Shown: positions 32,541-43,566, counted from the stretch's first letter. The stretch is 56,176 nt of DNA from Chara braunii (GCA_003427395.1 BFEA01000005.1:6186993-6243168), one strand, 5' to 3'. Notes: generated from the letters alone by a model not told the origin. Numbers and translations: made by a program.

Positions 32541-33574
32541 TCCTTAGGTTGCTCGTTCCAACCCCTCCCCGTTTTCCGTGTTGGCTGTGCCTGAACGATT
32601 ACGAACGGGGAGGGGGAACGAAGTAACATACAAAAAAAAACAAAAGAAGAAGAAAAAGAAATTAAAAAAAAAAAAAGAAACCACAACTTACCTGGAAACG
32701 ACCTGGCGCCTTGAAAACGGCCGCCCGTTTCCTCCTTCTCAAGAACTGCAAGTCCCTCTCTGTTCTACGAACGCCACTTGGCATTTTAGCTATATATATA
32801 TATATATATATAGATACAGGGTCACCAGCCCGTACGTACGGAGGTCCCCGGTCAGACCTCCATACGTATGGGCGTTCGGGGTCCCGTACGGGGTCCGAAC
32901 CCGACGGCGTTTGGACCCCGCCAAAAATTATTTTGGGGCCTAAAAATAATTATTTTTTTCTGATTTTTGTTTTGTGAGTTCTCTATGATGTGAAGTAGAT
33001 GCTTGTAAATTTTCAAGTCATTTGGCTAAGCCAAATAAGAATTACAAATCGCCAAAGATGGTGGTGTCAAAACGTGCTCGCCCACGTATTTTTTCACTTT
33101 TTATTTTTTGTTTTCACTTTAGTTCCGGGTCTAAACATTTTTATTATTTTTTGAAACTTTTTTAGTGGGTTTTGTATTATGTGAAGTACACATCTGTAAA
33201 TTTTCAGGGCATTTAACTATGCCTAAAAAAAAAAAAAAAAAATTCCAAAGATGGCGGTGTCAAAGACATGCTCGCGCACTCACTAAATTTAATTCTTTTT
33301 TTATTTTTATTTATTTTTATTATTAGTATTTGTTTCCGTATTTTATTTTGTATTTCAAATTTGGTAAGGAATTCGAATGTAATGCTCAGGTAAATCTTGT
33401 TCAATTTATTTTTCTCCATAACATATATTTTTTTCAGATTTTTTGATGACCTTTTTTTTTTTTGTTTTTTTTTTTTTTGGTCCGCGTTCGTCCCGAATGG
33501 CCGAACGCATCCCCAAGGGGTCCCATACGTTCGGGCGTTCGGCCCGTCCCGAACGTCGGTTACCATGTATATAT
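32541..33574. repeat. AT-rich region with a ~200-bp doublet
   Basis: (TA)n at about 32791-32812 is followed by a long imperfect inverted repeat at about 32831-32872 (arms built on ACGTACGGAGGT and ACCTCCATACGTA). Two diverged copies of a unit follow at about 32975-33100 and 33170-33290 (ATGTGAAGTA, TCTGTAAATTTTCA-type sequence, CAAAGATGG(T/C)GGTGTCAAA). No gene. Confidence 0.65.
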
Positions 33575-33673
33575 ATATTACAGCCCCTCATTTGTTGTCC
33601 TCTTCTCTCTCTCTGCCTACGGTTTACCGGGCAGTTCTGTTTGTGATGATATATATATATATATATATATATA

Positions 33674-33708
33674 GATGAGTCGGTGAAACTCCGACGAAAC
33701 AGTTTGTC
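33674..33708 (+). ncRNA. Hammerhead-ribozyme-like motif 1, degenerate
   Basis: GATGAG is followed by stem II GTCGG/CCGAC around loop TGAAACT, then GAA, stem III ACA/TGT with loop GTT, and C at the cleavage position (33708). This matches the hammerhead core G5-A6-U7-G8-A9, G12-A13-A14, A15.1-U16.1 and H17. The conserved C3-U4 before GATGA are replaced by TA, at the edge of the (TA)n tract. C3 is needed for catalysis and no stem I is evident, so activity is unlikely as assembled. Confidence 0.55.
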
Positions 33709-33775
33709 ACAGCCCCTCGTTTGTTGTCCTCTTCTCCCTCTCTGCCTACGGTTTACCGGGCAGTTCTATTTGTGA

Positions 33776-33815
<40 letters not shown>

Positions 33816-33876
33816 CTGCCTACGGTTTACCGGGCAGTTCTGTTTGTGAAGATATATATATATATATATATATATA

Positions 33877-33911
33877 GATGAGTCGGTGAAACTCCGACGA
33901 AACAGTTTGTC
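33877..33911 (+). ncRNA. Hammerhead-ribozyme-like motif 2, degenerate
   Basis: Identical core to motif 1, with stem II GTCGG/CCGAC (33882-33898), stem III ACA/TGT and cleavage-position C at 33911, again with TA replacing C3-U4. The two motifs bracket a 203-bp unit, the arrangement seen in hammerhead-bearing satellites and retrozymes. Confidence 0.55.
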
Positions 33912-33976
33912 ACAGCCCCTCGTTTGTTGTCCTCTTCTCCCTCTCTGCCTACGGTTTACCGGGCAGTTCTATTTGA

Positions 33977-34050
<74 letters not shown>

Positions 34051-34192
34051 CTCTGCCTACGGTTTACCGGGCAGTTCTATTTGACGATATATATATATAT
34101 TACTCCTTTGTCTTATGCCAATGGTCCCTCGTAGCAGAGTCCTTCGACCTTGCTCCGAAGCTACATATCTGAGTTCGAGTCCCGAAGGATTC

Positions 34193-34257
34193 AAAAAAAG
34201 ATTTGAGCCATTTCTCGATTTATGTGTGTCATCCTTGCGCAGGGGACATGCTAATCT
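34193..34257 (-). pseudogene. U6 snRNA 3'-domain fragment
   Basis: The minus strand reads AGATTAGCATG, TCCCCTGCGCAAGGATGACA, CACATAAATCGAGAAATGG, then CTCAAATC and seven Ts. This is the 3' half of U6 snRNA (the AGAUUAGCAUGGCCCCUGCG region, GGAUGACACGC, AAAUCGAGAAAUGG and the U-tract) with few changes. The 5' half (cap stem, ACAGAGA box) is absent. In its place upstream is an inverted repeat (34259-34317). It is therefore a truncated or chimeric copy, not a functional U6 gene. The T run would be a Pol III terminator or marks the original 3' end. Confidence 0.88.
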
Positions 34258-34258
34258 G

Positions 34259-34317
34259 ACGCGGCCAATCTCGGCCGCGCGATCTACGTGATCGTGCAGT
34301 CGAGATTGACCGCGCCA
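34259..34317. repeat. Inverted repeat next to the U6 fragment
   Basis: Arms GCGGCCAATCTCG and CGAGATTGACCGC (one mismatch) enclose a smaller CGATC/GATCG hairpin. The perfect hairpin CTGCTACCCTTC/GAAGGGTAGCAG (34441-34469) follows further on. Confidence 0.8.
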
Positions 34318-34537
34318 GCTGCAAGGCGGCTCCAAAAGGAGCTGCGCCCAGTAGGGCCTGTCGGCTTCAATCCCGGTATCTGCATGGTAAGAGTTCGAAA
34401 TGGTAATCTACTTGGCTAGCTCCTTTCACAGAAGCTAGGCCTGCTACCCTTCTATATGAAGGGTAGCAGCCCAGCAGGCTGCCCAGCCATGGCCATAGGC
34501 AGGCCTCGTCGGCCCCCTTTCACAAAGTCAGTGTCGT

Positions 34538-35290
34538 TGTTGGGCGCATCGGTCCGGCACCGCACGTGGCAGCGCGGGACCCTCAACCCCTCCGGTCCTC
34601 TCTACTCCCGTGCTCCAGCGCCGTCGCCCGCTGGCCTTAATTCTTGCACTTCCGTTCGTCGCCGCTGGCCTCGATCCTTGCACTTCCGTCTCCCGAATCC
34701 AATGCCGTAACCAATAGGGCTAAGCCCAAGCCTGAGACCCACATCCACAGAGTGTCATATCAGGCGGTGCTGCGCCGCACTCAGGGCCAGAGAAATTGGC
34801 CTGAGCCTCACCTCTGCCTACTACCGTGCGCGCGGCCACCCAACGTCTGCCCCGACTTACCAAGCTGTACCACGGCCGCCCCTCGCGCTACTCAACGTGC
34901 CAAGACCTGCCGCAGTCATACTGTCGCCTTCGTCGCCGCCGTCGAGGTCGTCCTCCGTACGCATGCGTAACTCAATCAGTCGTGTCAACCAGAGAAAAAT
35001 ATCCTTAGATCCTAGTCTACTCAGACATAAAAAAAAAAAAAAAAAAAAAGGTAAACATAGAAATGGACAAACAGCGCCCGCGCCGGCTCTATAATCAACG
35101 ACAGAAACGGAATCACGCGCGCCTCAAAACTGCGCGCCCACGCACTCTTTACTCTAGTCAACCATCCAGGCAACGTAGGTTACAAACACAGCCGCACCTG
35201 GCGCGGTATACTTAAACTTTTAAACCGCACTATTTCCTGTCACTTGCAAAAACCAGGGCGGATACCCTTGTAAGGGTATTCGCGCCGACA
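34538..35290 (-). repeat. 3' LTR of element Z, 753 bp
   Basis: On the plus strand it starts TGTTGGGCGCATCGG and ends CGCGCCGACA. It contains the hairpin ATACCCTT/AAGGGTAT near its end (35262-35279) and an A run at 35030-35049. It is near-identical to 40460-41330 outside that copy's gap. Confidence 0.92.
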
Positions 35291-38200
35291 GCTTACCGGA
35301 CCATATTAAGCGACGTCCCCGTCGCTTCGCCAATCAGAAAGCTATAATCCATCCACACTCCAAATGCTGACGAGAAGGGAACCAATTCGATTAGCCGACA
35401 GACTCAGGTTAGAGGCCTCCAACGATCCATGCCCACACAACTATATGCTCCCAGAGTTTTAACCTGGGTCTCCGTTCGCCCTGTCAATAGGACGCCGGTG
35501 TATTACGCATCGATACTACAGCATAGGTTCCCAAAGGCCACTCCAAACTGTTCTCTCACCTTTGTCCTAGACAAATGCCGGCCTCTCGTTGAGTGTCCCG
35601 GCTAGGCTCTATCTCGTAAGCAGAGCCCTCCCCAGGGACGCGAGCCTTAGATGGGACCTCAGAAGGCACCCTCGCCTCCTTCTCAAAATTCCTCACAATC
35701 GAACATATACATATATGTATATTTAAATCTTTTCTCAGCTCTTTCTGCAGTCTAGTACAAAAATGCTAGGTCTCCATCCTGGCCCACCATAGTCTGGTTG
35801 ATCGAGCCAGATCTACAGCCTACCGCATTGTTGTCTTAACGGCAGTACCCTTCGTTGGTTACGCAACAATAGGTTTTCCCCTGATAAGCATTCAATCAGG
35901 ATGATCAAACGACTTGACTCATATCCCCGCCATCCCACCGGAGTAATTTCCCTGAGGCGTGCATAACCCCTTAAACTCTTACCCCACTGGTAGACGTGGG
36001 TCCGCAGCCAGGTTGTGTTGGCTTGCAGTTATCCAATAGGGGTTGCGCCCTAGAGGTGCCAACCTTTACCGTTTAGCTTGGTATTCCTCGTTATGCCTTG
36101 GGATTAGCACAAGTGTCTGAGCGGTGCGTCGCAAAACAGACCACAGGCCCGCTGCGGGACTACGCAGGGGTCTGTCTCACTTTTAAACGGTGTTTACCAG
36201 CTCTCTATGGGACAACATAGAAGCATGGCCCCCCTTCTCACGATTACAACCAAATCCACCGCCAGACTCATACACAAGGCCATGGCCTGCTGACTTGATC
36301 AGAGGCAGCAGACCACACATCCCACGGCTATGCACTGACTTGCGACCTTCTCAGTTCCACCACTGATCCAGTCCGTAATTCTGGCTCCTTTTGTCAGACT
36401 TTATCAACTCAAACATTTGCTTACCGTTCCCTTAAATCTGTTAACCAACTTTCACGCGAAGGAGGTCCCTCTCAATAGGTCTCCCAGCCATCCTTCTCTT
36501 TCTAGGATGAGCTATCACACGACCCTTTTTTAAAACACCTTCCCTTTGGAGGTGAGTCTTTCGATAACCAACATTACCACCTTCCTTAATCTGAAGGGGT
36601 CTCGACCATAAAACGACTCAAACTGAGGGGCCTACTTTTGGACCCTCTCCACAACCCAACCACGAACCAACTCAGACTGAGGGACCTGCTTATGGCCCCT
36701 CTTCACAACTCAACCATAAAACACCCGGCATGGTAAGTATTCGAGTCTCAGGGACTCGCAAAATCCCTTAGGATTCTCACGCTTTCACAATAACAAACTG
36801 CGTTCCCTCTCGTTGTACTTGGCCCCGTCCTGCTTGTAGGCAGGCCGCACGAGTATCTCGAAGAGTCGATAGTTCACACCCATTCATTCTCATAAACTCC
36901 ACACAATCCAATACACATGAGATGTATCTCACACATCTCTCACACAAAACCATCATATATCAGGATAAAGCCACACATGTGAGAGTGATTGTGATCGTCA
37001 TACATAGGGGAATAATCTTCGATAAAATCTCAACCTTAGTATACACTAAGGGCGTAATACCCAAAAAAAATCAAACCAATATAGTCTCGAATTACACATA
37101 CACACTTAACGTCGAACAATCTCACTCAAACTGACCCAAGTGGTCCAGTATTGGTCAAAATCATAGCCTCCTTAGTCAGAGCTAAACAGAAACAACTCTA
37201 AACAAGTGTAATCGCACCCCTCATCCTGGAGGGATCCAGGCTCGAAACTTATCCAAATGTCCAATCGAAACTCATCATGCCTCAAACAATCATAAGCTTA
37301 TACCAGCCTCGAGTCATAGCGCCGTGCATACTCCTCTCTCCTATCTTAGCACAACCCGTATAGCAAGAGGTTTAACACCTTAACTCTCGAGGTCATAGCG
37401 CCCTGAAATCATAACTCAGGACCTACTCGATTTAAAGCAGCCTCCTGTATACAACGTATAGATGTGTACTCTTTCCCAACTGAGGGTGATAGGGTTAAAA
37501 ATAAATTCAGCCCCTAAAACAGAATTAGTTCATCATGAATCGTAGAAAGACATTCCTAGATGAAGGTATATGTCTTAATGAAGGACAAATATGAACCCCA
37601 AATCAAATCAGCCCTCCTAATAAGATCTCCTCCTCACACGACCTCGAGATGAGCTCAGGTCTACATTACAAACCATTCCCTCATCCGTTTCTTATCTCCG
37701 GCGGCTTATACAGACACAAGGCTCACTCTCATACTCCACCCAATCCCCCATTGAGTGGGTGCAAAAACCCGAAAATTCGCTTATCCAACTTAACTTGAGG
37801 CCTCTTATGTTCTGATATAGACACACGATGCACTAAAGACTTATATACACCTCTTCCAACCCGTTCTGTATACAATCAAGATTCTGTAAACTAAAACATA
37901 GGACCGGAATCACACAGCTAGTTAGCCTTCTACCTTGGTTCCTATGCACATGTATATATACAAGCTCATGAGGGACGTACTTACGGCAATACACAAGGGC
38001 ATCCTCTGTTGCCCTGCTACTGCCCGGACCCCATCCCAATCTACAATCCTGTCCTCTGGATTGTGGGAGCTTGCATAGGCATCATCGATATCGACCAAGC
38101 TCCTTAGTCCTTGGCCATGGGGTACGAATCTTTGGCTCATATACAGACCATACAACAACTCGCNCGTGTGTCTTNCATATCCCCCTTCTCANACCTTCAC

Positions 38201-40438
38201 TGCGGCCTCANTTGCGGCCTTTACCCCAATCTTCCCTTGAGAACCTTCCATCTCGAGCTCCCTCGACCCCGTCACCTGTTGAATTACAACAAGCGGCGTT
38301 AGGGTCGAGGCTCGAAGGGAGTTACGCAACTAAATCTAATGCATAATATATCCCTACTAAATTATCTCGTTCTATTCATGAAAACACGTATAAAAATTTT
38401 TATTCATTGACATTCAGAACAACGGCGTTACCGAAGAGAGTCTTTAAATAAATACCCACATAGGATAACGCACAAACACTTACAATAAGTCTCTCAGATC
38501 ACATCTCAGGCATTAACCACTTATGGTTCCCATTGTCAAGGAATGACACAATATGCTTATACCATATAGGTGGATACTCCAAACATGAATCCAAATTGCC
38601 ATACAACCCATGATAAGTAACATATGCTCACGACAATAATCATAACATAATAAGCACAACTTATTGACAAGGGTTGTAACTGAAGTACATGACAAACGTT
38701 ATACATAACACATGAAGCCAACTCAACCGCCAGTCACATAATAAGATAAACCTCAGCAACGTAGGTCATATTCTATAAGGCAGAAATAAGACTAGCAATG
38801 AGTAAATAACATGATACAGTTGTTACCCTTCAACTCTCAAGCGAAGCATATATTATAGAGGGGCGGTGTAATCCTCATAAGATAATATCTCGACTCTTGA
38901 GCCCCGCTCTAAAGATCAAGCCTCACCGCATCCCTCTTCGACTCCAGCACTTGTACCTTACTGCCACTATCATGGTCAAGTGGACAACCCCATCCATACT
39001 TAGTATCAAGGCAACGAGGAGCGAACTCGCACCTTTACAAATATGGTGGCCCTGCTTAGCGGGAGACGGGCCTTGGTCGCTACCCCAGATCCGCTCTCGC
39101 TACGCAGTAGCTATTTCACCTGGCCATCATAGCCTCAGCGAGGTAGCAAGTCCTTTCCTTTTTTCTCAGCAGATAATGTAGTTACTCTCCCATCACATGA
39201 GAGACAACAACAACCCACTAATGGACCAGGAACATAGTTCCGGTGTGGGTCTTATTATCAGTTTCGAGACTAATAACCGCTTCCTTAAGCCTTATCGAGA
39301 GAGTAACAACTCGAGAATGCACTTCCACCGAGGACTAATTATACACGCCGACTAACTCCTTCTTGGAAGAACCACCTTCCACAGAAGCAAGCCACACCAT
39401 TCACCCCTGGCCTCATACCAGACGTGGGTTTCATGCAAAACTTGTGTCCTCGTGGAAGGCAGTCCATACATACACCATCAATCTGACATCAAGCAAAACA
39501 CAATGATAGCACATATATAGGGACAACCAACCAAACAATCATAAATGTCATATATACATATATCACATACAATTAACACGTAGACCCCTCGTCGGACTAG
39601 CCAAACCGCTATCCTAGCGGCCACTACTTCCCGAGATTTATCGATAGTTAGCCAAACAGTCCGCAAGCGACTCAAATCATCACCAGCTCACACTATCGCA
39701 GGGTCTAAGCATCGTACTGGCCGTAGTACCTATCGTATCACATCTCAGTCTGGGCTCAAGGAAATATTTTTACCGTTAAACTCCTCATTTCGCACTTTAT
39801 CAGTCATCCTCTTGCCCATGCTGCTCTCGTATCAGCAACTTTCTCTAACACAGGGGTCATATGACTAGGACAGACGCTTCATCTCAACTTGACTATCCCC
39901 CAAGGCAGGCTTAACACACCAATCCCGTAACGAGTCAATTAGCCTTGGATTCCAATCCTAGGCATATTTAGCAATGTCAGCGCCACCTTACTCATTCCTA
40001 GCCGAATCGAGCCTTCAAAGCATTACCCAAACTCATCAATCATTAAAATCAAAGGGCCTTTCAACTCCATTTATTCACATACCAAACAGTGCTCATAGCG
40101 CCTAGTCACGGCGCTTATCGATCTCAAGCAACCCTTACTGCATCACTCAAACCCTACTCACGGAATTAACCCTCACTTCATGCTTTACCCGATACCATAT
40201 ACGGTCAACCATTCCTCCTAACCCAGTCGATAGGGCAGAAGCGATCATTCTCCGCGGATTATCAACCGCCTCGAATCAAGGCTCGATTCCTAGGGACCTC
40301 TCAGTCTTTACGGTGCTTCCAACGATAGTCAAAATATTAGCCAATCGCTCATACACGCCTATTAAAACTTCTCGTTTGCCTATTTATCACTTCCATACCC
40401 GGATGTCGTTCCACTAGAAACAACGGTAGGCAGCCGTT
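35291..40438. other. Interior of element Z, no coding capacity seen
   Basis: Over 5.1 kb the longest open frames are about 90 codons and lack motifs. Several ambiguous bases lie at 38164, 38175, 38192 and 38211. The hairpin palindrome ACATATACATATATGTATAT is near 35704. Confidence 0.6.
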
Positions 40439-40457
40439 ATCCCCGGCAACGGCGCCA
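40439..40457 (-). other. Primer-binding site, tRNA-Asp type
   Basis: The plus strand reads ATCCCCGGCAACGGCGCCA, the 3' end of plant tRNA-Asp including the last A of CCA. On the minus strand this is the TGGCGCCGTTGCCGGGGAT primer site, two bases inside the LTR end at 40460. Confidence 0.92.
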
Positions 40458-40459
40458 CC

Positions 40460-41330
40460 TGTCGGGCGCATCGGTCCAGCTCCGCACGTGGCAGCGCGGG
40501 ACCCTCAACCCCTCCGCTCCTCTCTACTCCCTTGCTCCAGCGTCGTCGCCCGCCGGCCTTGATTCTTGCATTTTCGTTCGTCGCCGCTGACCTCGATCCT
40601 TGCACTTCCGTCTCCCGAATCCAATGCCGTAACCAATAGGGCTAAGCCCAAGCTTGAGACCCACATCCACAGAGTGTCATATCAGGCGGTGCTGCGCCGC
40701 GCTCAGGGCCAGAGAAATTGGCCTGAGCCTCACCTCTGCCTACAACCGTGCGCGCGGCCGCCCAGCGTCTGCCCCGACTTACCAAGCTGTACCACGGCCG
40801 CCCCTCGTGCTACTCCGCGTGCCAAGACCTACCGCAGTCATACTGTCGCCTTCGTCGCCGCCGTCGAGGTCGTCCTNNNNNNNNNNNNNNNNNNNNNNNN
40901 NNNNNNNNNNNNNNNNNNNNNNNNNNNNNNNNNNNNNNNNNNNNNNNNNNNNNNNNNNNNNNNNNNNNNNNNNNNNNNNNNNNNNNNNNNNNNNNNNNNN
41001 NNNNNNNNNNNNNNNNNNNNNNNNNNNNNNNNNNNNNNNNNNNNNNNNNNNNNNNNNNNNNNNNNNNNNNNNNNNNAAAAAAAAAAAAAAAAAGGTAAAC
41101 ATAGAAATGGACAAACAGCGCCCGCGCCGGCTCTATAATCAACGACATAAACACACGTGCGCCTCAAAACTGCGCGCCCACGCACTCTTTACTCTAGTCA
41201 ACCATCCAGTCAACGTAGGTTACAAACACAGTCGCGCCTGGCGCGGTATACTTAAACTTTTAAACGGAACTATTTCCTGTCACTTGCAAAAACCAGGGCG
41301 GATACCCTTGTAAGGGTATTCGCGCCGACA
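40460..41330 (-). repeat. 5' LTR of element Z, with gap
   Basis: It starts TGTCGGGCGCATCGG and ends CGCGCCGACA on the plus strand, 871 bp including 200 Ns (40877-41076). The matching stretch of the other LTR is about 80 bp, so the gap size is nominal. The copy at 34538 has TT in place of TC at its fourth base. Confidence 0.92.
40877..41076. other. Assembly gap, 200 Ns
   Basis: A run of exactly 200 Ns within the right LTR, adjacent to an A homopolymer at 41077-41093. Open frames that cross it are meaningless. Confidence 0.99.
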
Positions 41331-41860
41331 TCGTCGTCGGCACGGCGGGCTCTTGGTCCTAAGCACTCACGCTGTCGCCAATTCATCGGGCAACTCAACC
41401 TGATGGTGTCGCGGCCAGCCTTTTTAGGCCGACGATACGACATTGGCACTTCGTACGGAGTAAACTCCGTGGTCCAAAAATAATAAAGAAAAATGTCCCC
41501 TACTTTCTCCGCGTCGCGGCCCTATACCTAGCGCGACCGCCCTTTTGAGCCTACTTAGGCCCTGAATTGCGCGGCCGCTAGGCTAGGTCTAGTTTTAATA
41601 TTCCCACGACCATGTATTGCCACGACTCTATTAAGAGTCGTGACTAACCGGTCACACTGGCGACTACTGCTATTATTGTCAGACGTCACAAGCGTCCGAA
41701 CCTAGACTTAAACAGTTGTAGTCTTCTCAGTCATAAGGTAGGTCTGAATAAACTTTTGGCAACGTCAATCTCATCAAGTCTCATTTTAATGAAAATGCCA
41801 GACAGCGTTTGACATGGAAAAACCCGGGCAGATACCCTTATAAGGGTTTCTGCCCCGACA
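41331..41860. repeat. Right-end module of block Y
   Basis: Non-coding. It ends with hairpin ATACCCTTATAAGGGT then TTCTGCCCCGACA, like the ends at 32423, 35290 and 41330. A possible inner boundary TGTCGCGGCCAGCC at 41407 would give a 454-bp LTR, but this is a guess. Other inverted repeats are CACGACTC/GAGTCGTG (41619-41642) and ACGGAGT/ACTCCGT (about 41455-41471). Confidence 0.6.
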
Positions 41861-42258
41861 CCGCACTTGCAAGCCAAGGCATTCCCAAAATGATATCGAA
41901 GTTTGTGTCCAAGATGTCGAACGACACCGGCTGGTTCGCATGCATAAGATGCGAAATATACTAGGACGACCTCGATGTAACGATCGATAAGTTGTTGCGT
42001 CTTTCCGTCCGCCAACTTGATCGTCGTTGGGTTAGCCTTCCTCCGAACTTGTGCGCCAAGTCCAGCCCTTTGCATAAAGGCTTGGCTCATGAAATTCCGA
42101 GTCGTGCCGCTATCCAGCAAAGCGTTGTAGGACACTTGCCTAACTTGGATGCGGACATAGAGGAGCGGGTGCGTTGTTGTCATCGTACCGCTGCGTGCAA
42201 AACTCGCGGGCCACCTAGGTAACATATAGAAGGATGTCCCCCACCGCAGCTTCGTCAT
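41861..42258 (-). pseudogene. Retroviral-type aspartic protease, interrupted
   Basis: The minus-strand frame carries YNALLDSGTTRNFMSQAF, with the catalytic D-S/T-G motif at about 42107-42115, followed by VRRKANPTTIKLADG. Downstream a frameshift near 41935 takes the reading to FDILDTNFDIILGMPWLA, which includes the second conserved ILG motif of retropepsins. At 41861 the gene is cut by block Y. Its continuation, SADHTVNFHRR, lies at 21233. In a gypsy-type polyprotein this domain releases Gag and Pol products. The frame that appears open to 41731 runs into inserted DNA and is spurious there. It is clearly inactive as found. Confidence 0.85.
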
Positions 42259-42709
42259 TCGTCAGCGAAGTTGGTGGTCCATAGAAGGATAAGTATATTT
42301 GAAGATGAGCGCAAAGTGTTGCGCATTGCGGTCCTAGTAAACGGCCCATGGTCGGGAGAAGAAGCCATACGAAATCCTCGGATGTGAGCAGGTCCAATAC
42401 CTTTATATTGAACTTGCGCCCCGAATCCCGTGATGAACCACTGGAAGACGATAAGGCGCCGCTTCCAGACGGAGAAGATACCGCATACACTTCTTGTCCT
42501 TGAGCATGAGTGCCTAGCGCAGGAACGAGGCGGGCAGCATAGTCCTCAAAAGAATATAAAATAGGAGGACTATCAACTTCCACATGTGCCTCGGAACTAA
42601 GGGTGGTCGCACGCGCAGCAACCGGTTCCGAAGGCGTTGACAGTGTCGTCGACTCACTCCTGGCGGTGCTTACTTTCCCAACTGTTTGCTCCGAGCTTTC
42701 AAAGGACAA
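42215..42709 (-). pseudogene. Gag-protease linker region of the same element
   Basis: This 164-codon minus frame is Ser/Thr/Glu-rich (TTLSTPSEPVAARATTLSSE) with no domain I recognise. It lies between the zinc knuckle and the protease and is out of frame with both, so small indels separate the parts. Ser-rich linkers of this sort are common between nucleocapsid and protease. It carries no independent evidence of being a gene. Confidence 0.5.
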
Positions 42710-43566
42710 ACCATTGTTTCGTGGAGGTCACTATTGCACCACAAACAATACCGGAATCTCGTGCGTAGCTTTTATATGCTCTCCGAGAGACCATTGTGGT
42801 TCCATGGGTCTTGAGCTGCAGCAACGGGCCCGGGGTGTGACATAGTGTTGGTCTTCGACCTGCCGCGTCCACAGCCTTTGCCGGGGCGGTCACCTTCCCG
42901 GGTGGCTGCGAGTCTGTCCCCCTTATTGGCAGACGCGGCCTCGCTTGAAGGGTCAGTCGGCGTTGCCGCCGCGACCATGGCCACTTTCGACCGATGCTGG
43001 TCTCTGCTCGGGCCTGTCACAGGCGCACGGTAAAGGTTATTGGCCTCCGTGTTCGTGACGATGATCTGCGCGGTCTTGTCGAAGAGCTCCGTCGTTGTGG
43101 GAGTCTCCGCAACTTGAGTCAATGCGTTGGATAATGTCGGACACGACCTCGAAATGAAGTAGTGTTTGATGGTCATAAAGCCCATCGGTATGTTCGGCGT
43201 GGACGCCAAGTGTTGGAACTCGGCAATCCAATCGCCGCTCGGCAATGTGTTCTGGTGGAACTTCAGCAACTTGTCCATTGCTTTGAGTTTCGATGGCTCT
43301 ATTTGGAACCGCTTGCGCCATGCCGCCTTCAAACCCTCCCAGCTGAGCTTGGTATGTAGTTCGGAGACTACTACCTCATGCCTAGACAGAATATTCAAGT
43401 TGTCCAACCAAGCTTGGCACGTGCCCCCTGATCGAGAGCACAAGTGTGTGTGTCGCTTGTTTGCACTGGTCTGATGGATGTCAAGCTTGTTTTCGAACTG
43501 GCGGAACCATGAAATTTGGTCTGTCTTTGTGGCGTTGCAGAAGATTTCTTGGCCTTCGAACTTCAA
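42680..43566 (-). pseudogene. Gag capsid and zinc knuckle, one in-frame stop
   Basis: The 264-codon frame contains ISWFRQFENKLDIHQ and the retrotransposon Gag core signature WEGLKAAWRKRFQIEPSK (about 43290-43345), then a basic Gly/Arg-rich region. A TAA at 42772-42774 interrupts it. Reading on in the same frame gives CLWCNSDLHETMVC, a C-x2-C-x4-H-x4-C knuckle (42706-42747). Capsid plus knuckle identifies it as gag of a Ty3/gypsy-type element. The frame lies downstream of the N-terminal gag frame and upstream of the protease on the same strand. Family assignment is from motifs only. Confidence 0.85.

Larger units (their letters stand above)
33575..34110. repeat. Tandem repeat with (TA)n and hammerhead-like motifs
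   Basis: Five repeats of CTCTCTGCCTACGGTTTACC then GGGCAGTTCT(A/G)TTTG, each followed by a (TA)n tract of variable length. Two units (beginning near 33674 and 33877) also contain a hammerhead-like segment and CACAGCCCCTCGTTTGTTGTCC. The spacing between the two is 203 bp. Confidence 0.88.
34538..41330 (-). mobile_element. Non-coding LTR retrotransposon (element Z)
   Basis: Two matching LTRs (34538-35290 and 40460-41330) flank a 5.17-kb interior, and TCGT occurs on both outer sides (34534-34537 and 41331-41334). A tRNA-Asp-complementary primer-binding site next to the right LTR places the 5' end at 41330 and sets minus orientation. The interior (35291-40438) has only short frames on either strand and no gag, protease, RT or integrase motif. 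It therefore resembles a large retrotransposon derivative mobilised in trans. A polypurine tract before the 3' LTR is not evident. LTR divergence is low over the comparable parts. Confidence 0.88.
21234..41860. mobile_element. 20.6-kb nested insertion block (block Y)
   Basis: The block begins TGTCGAGCGCATC and ends TCTGCCCCGACA, with 4-bp flanking duplications CCGC (21230-21233 and 41861-41864). Removing it and one CCGC restores an uninterrupted gypsy reading frame on the minus strand, which is strong evidence for a single insertion event followed by further insertions inside it. Terminal sequences match those of the LTRs at 34538 and 40460 only at their extremities. I could not find a matching pair of long terminal repeats for the block as a whole, so its class (LTR element with lost inner LTR boundaries, or another TG...CA element) is open. 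Confidence 0.7.

Noticed and set aside
34126-34192. tRNA-like sequence with box-B-like GAGTTCGAGTCCC
   Set aside because: A box-A-like word and a short acceptor-like pairing are present, but the T-arm stem does not pair and the fold is too short for a tRNA. At most it is a degenerate SINE part.
34538-35290. Independent solo LTR
   Set aside because: Its own flanks do not match; the TCGT duplication appears only when it is paired with 40460-41330.
35291-40438. Gag-pol in the interior of element Z
   Set aside because: I looked for zinc-knuckle, D-S/T-G, YVDD-type and HHCC motifs in the listed frames and saw none.
40566-41313. Long plus- and minus-strand frames across the LTR
   Set aside because: They span 200 Ns and belong to an LTR; the frames are artefacts of the gap.
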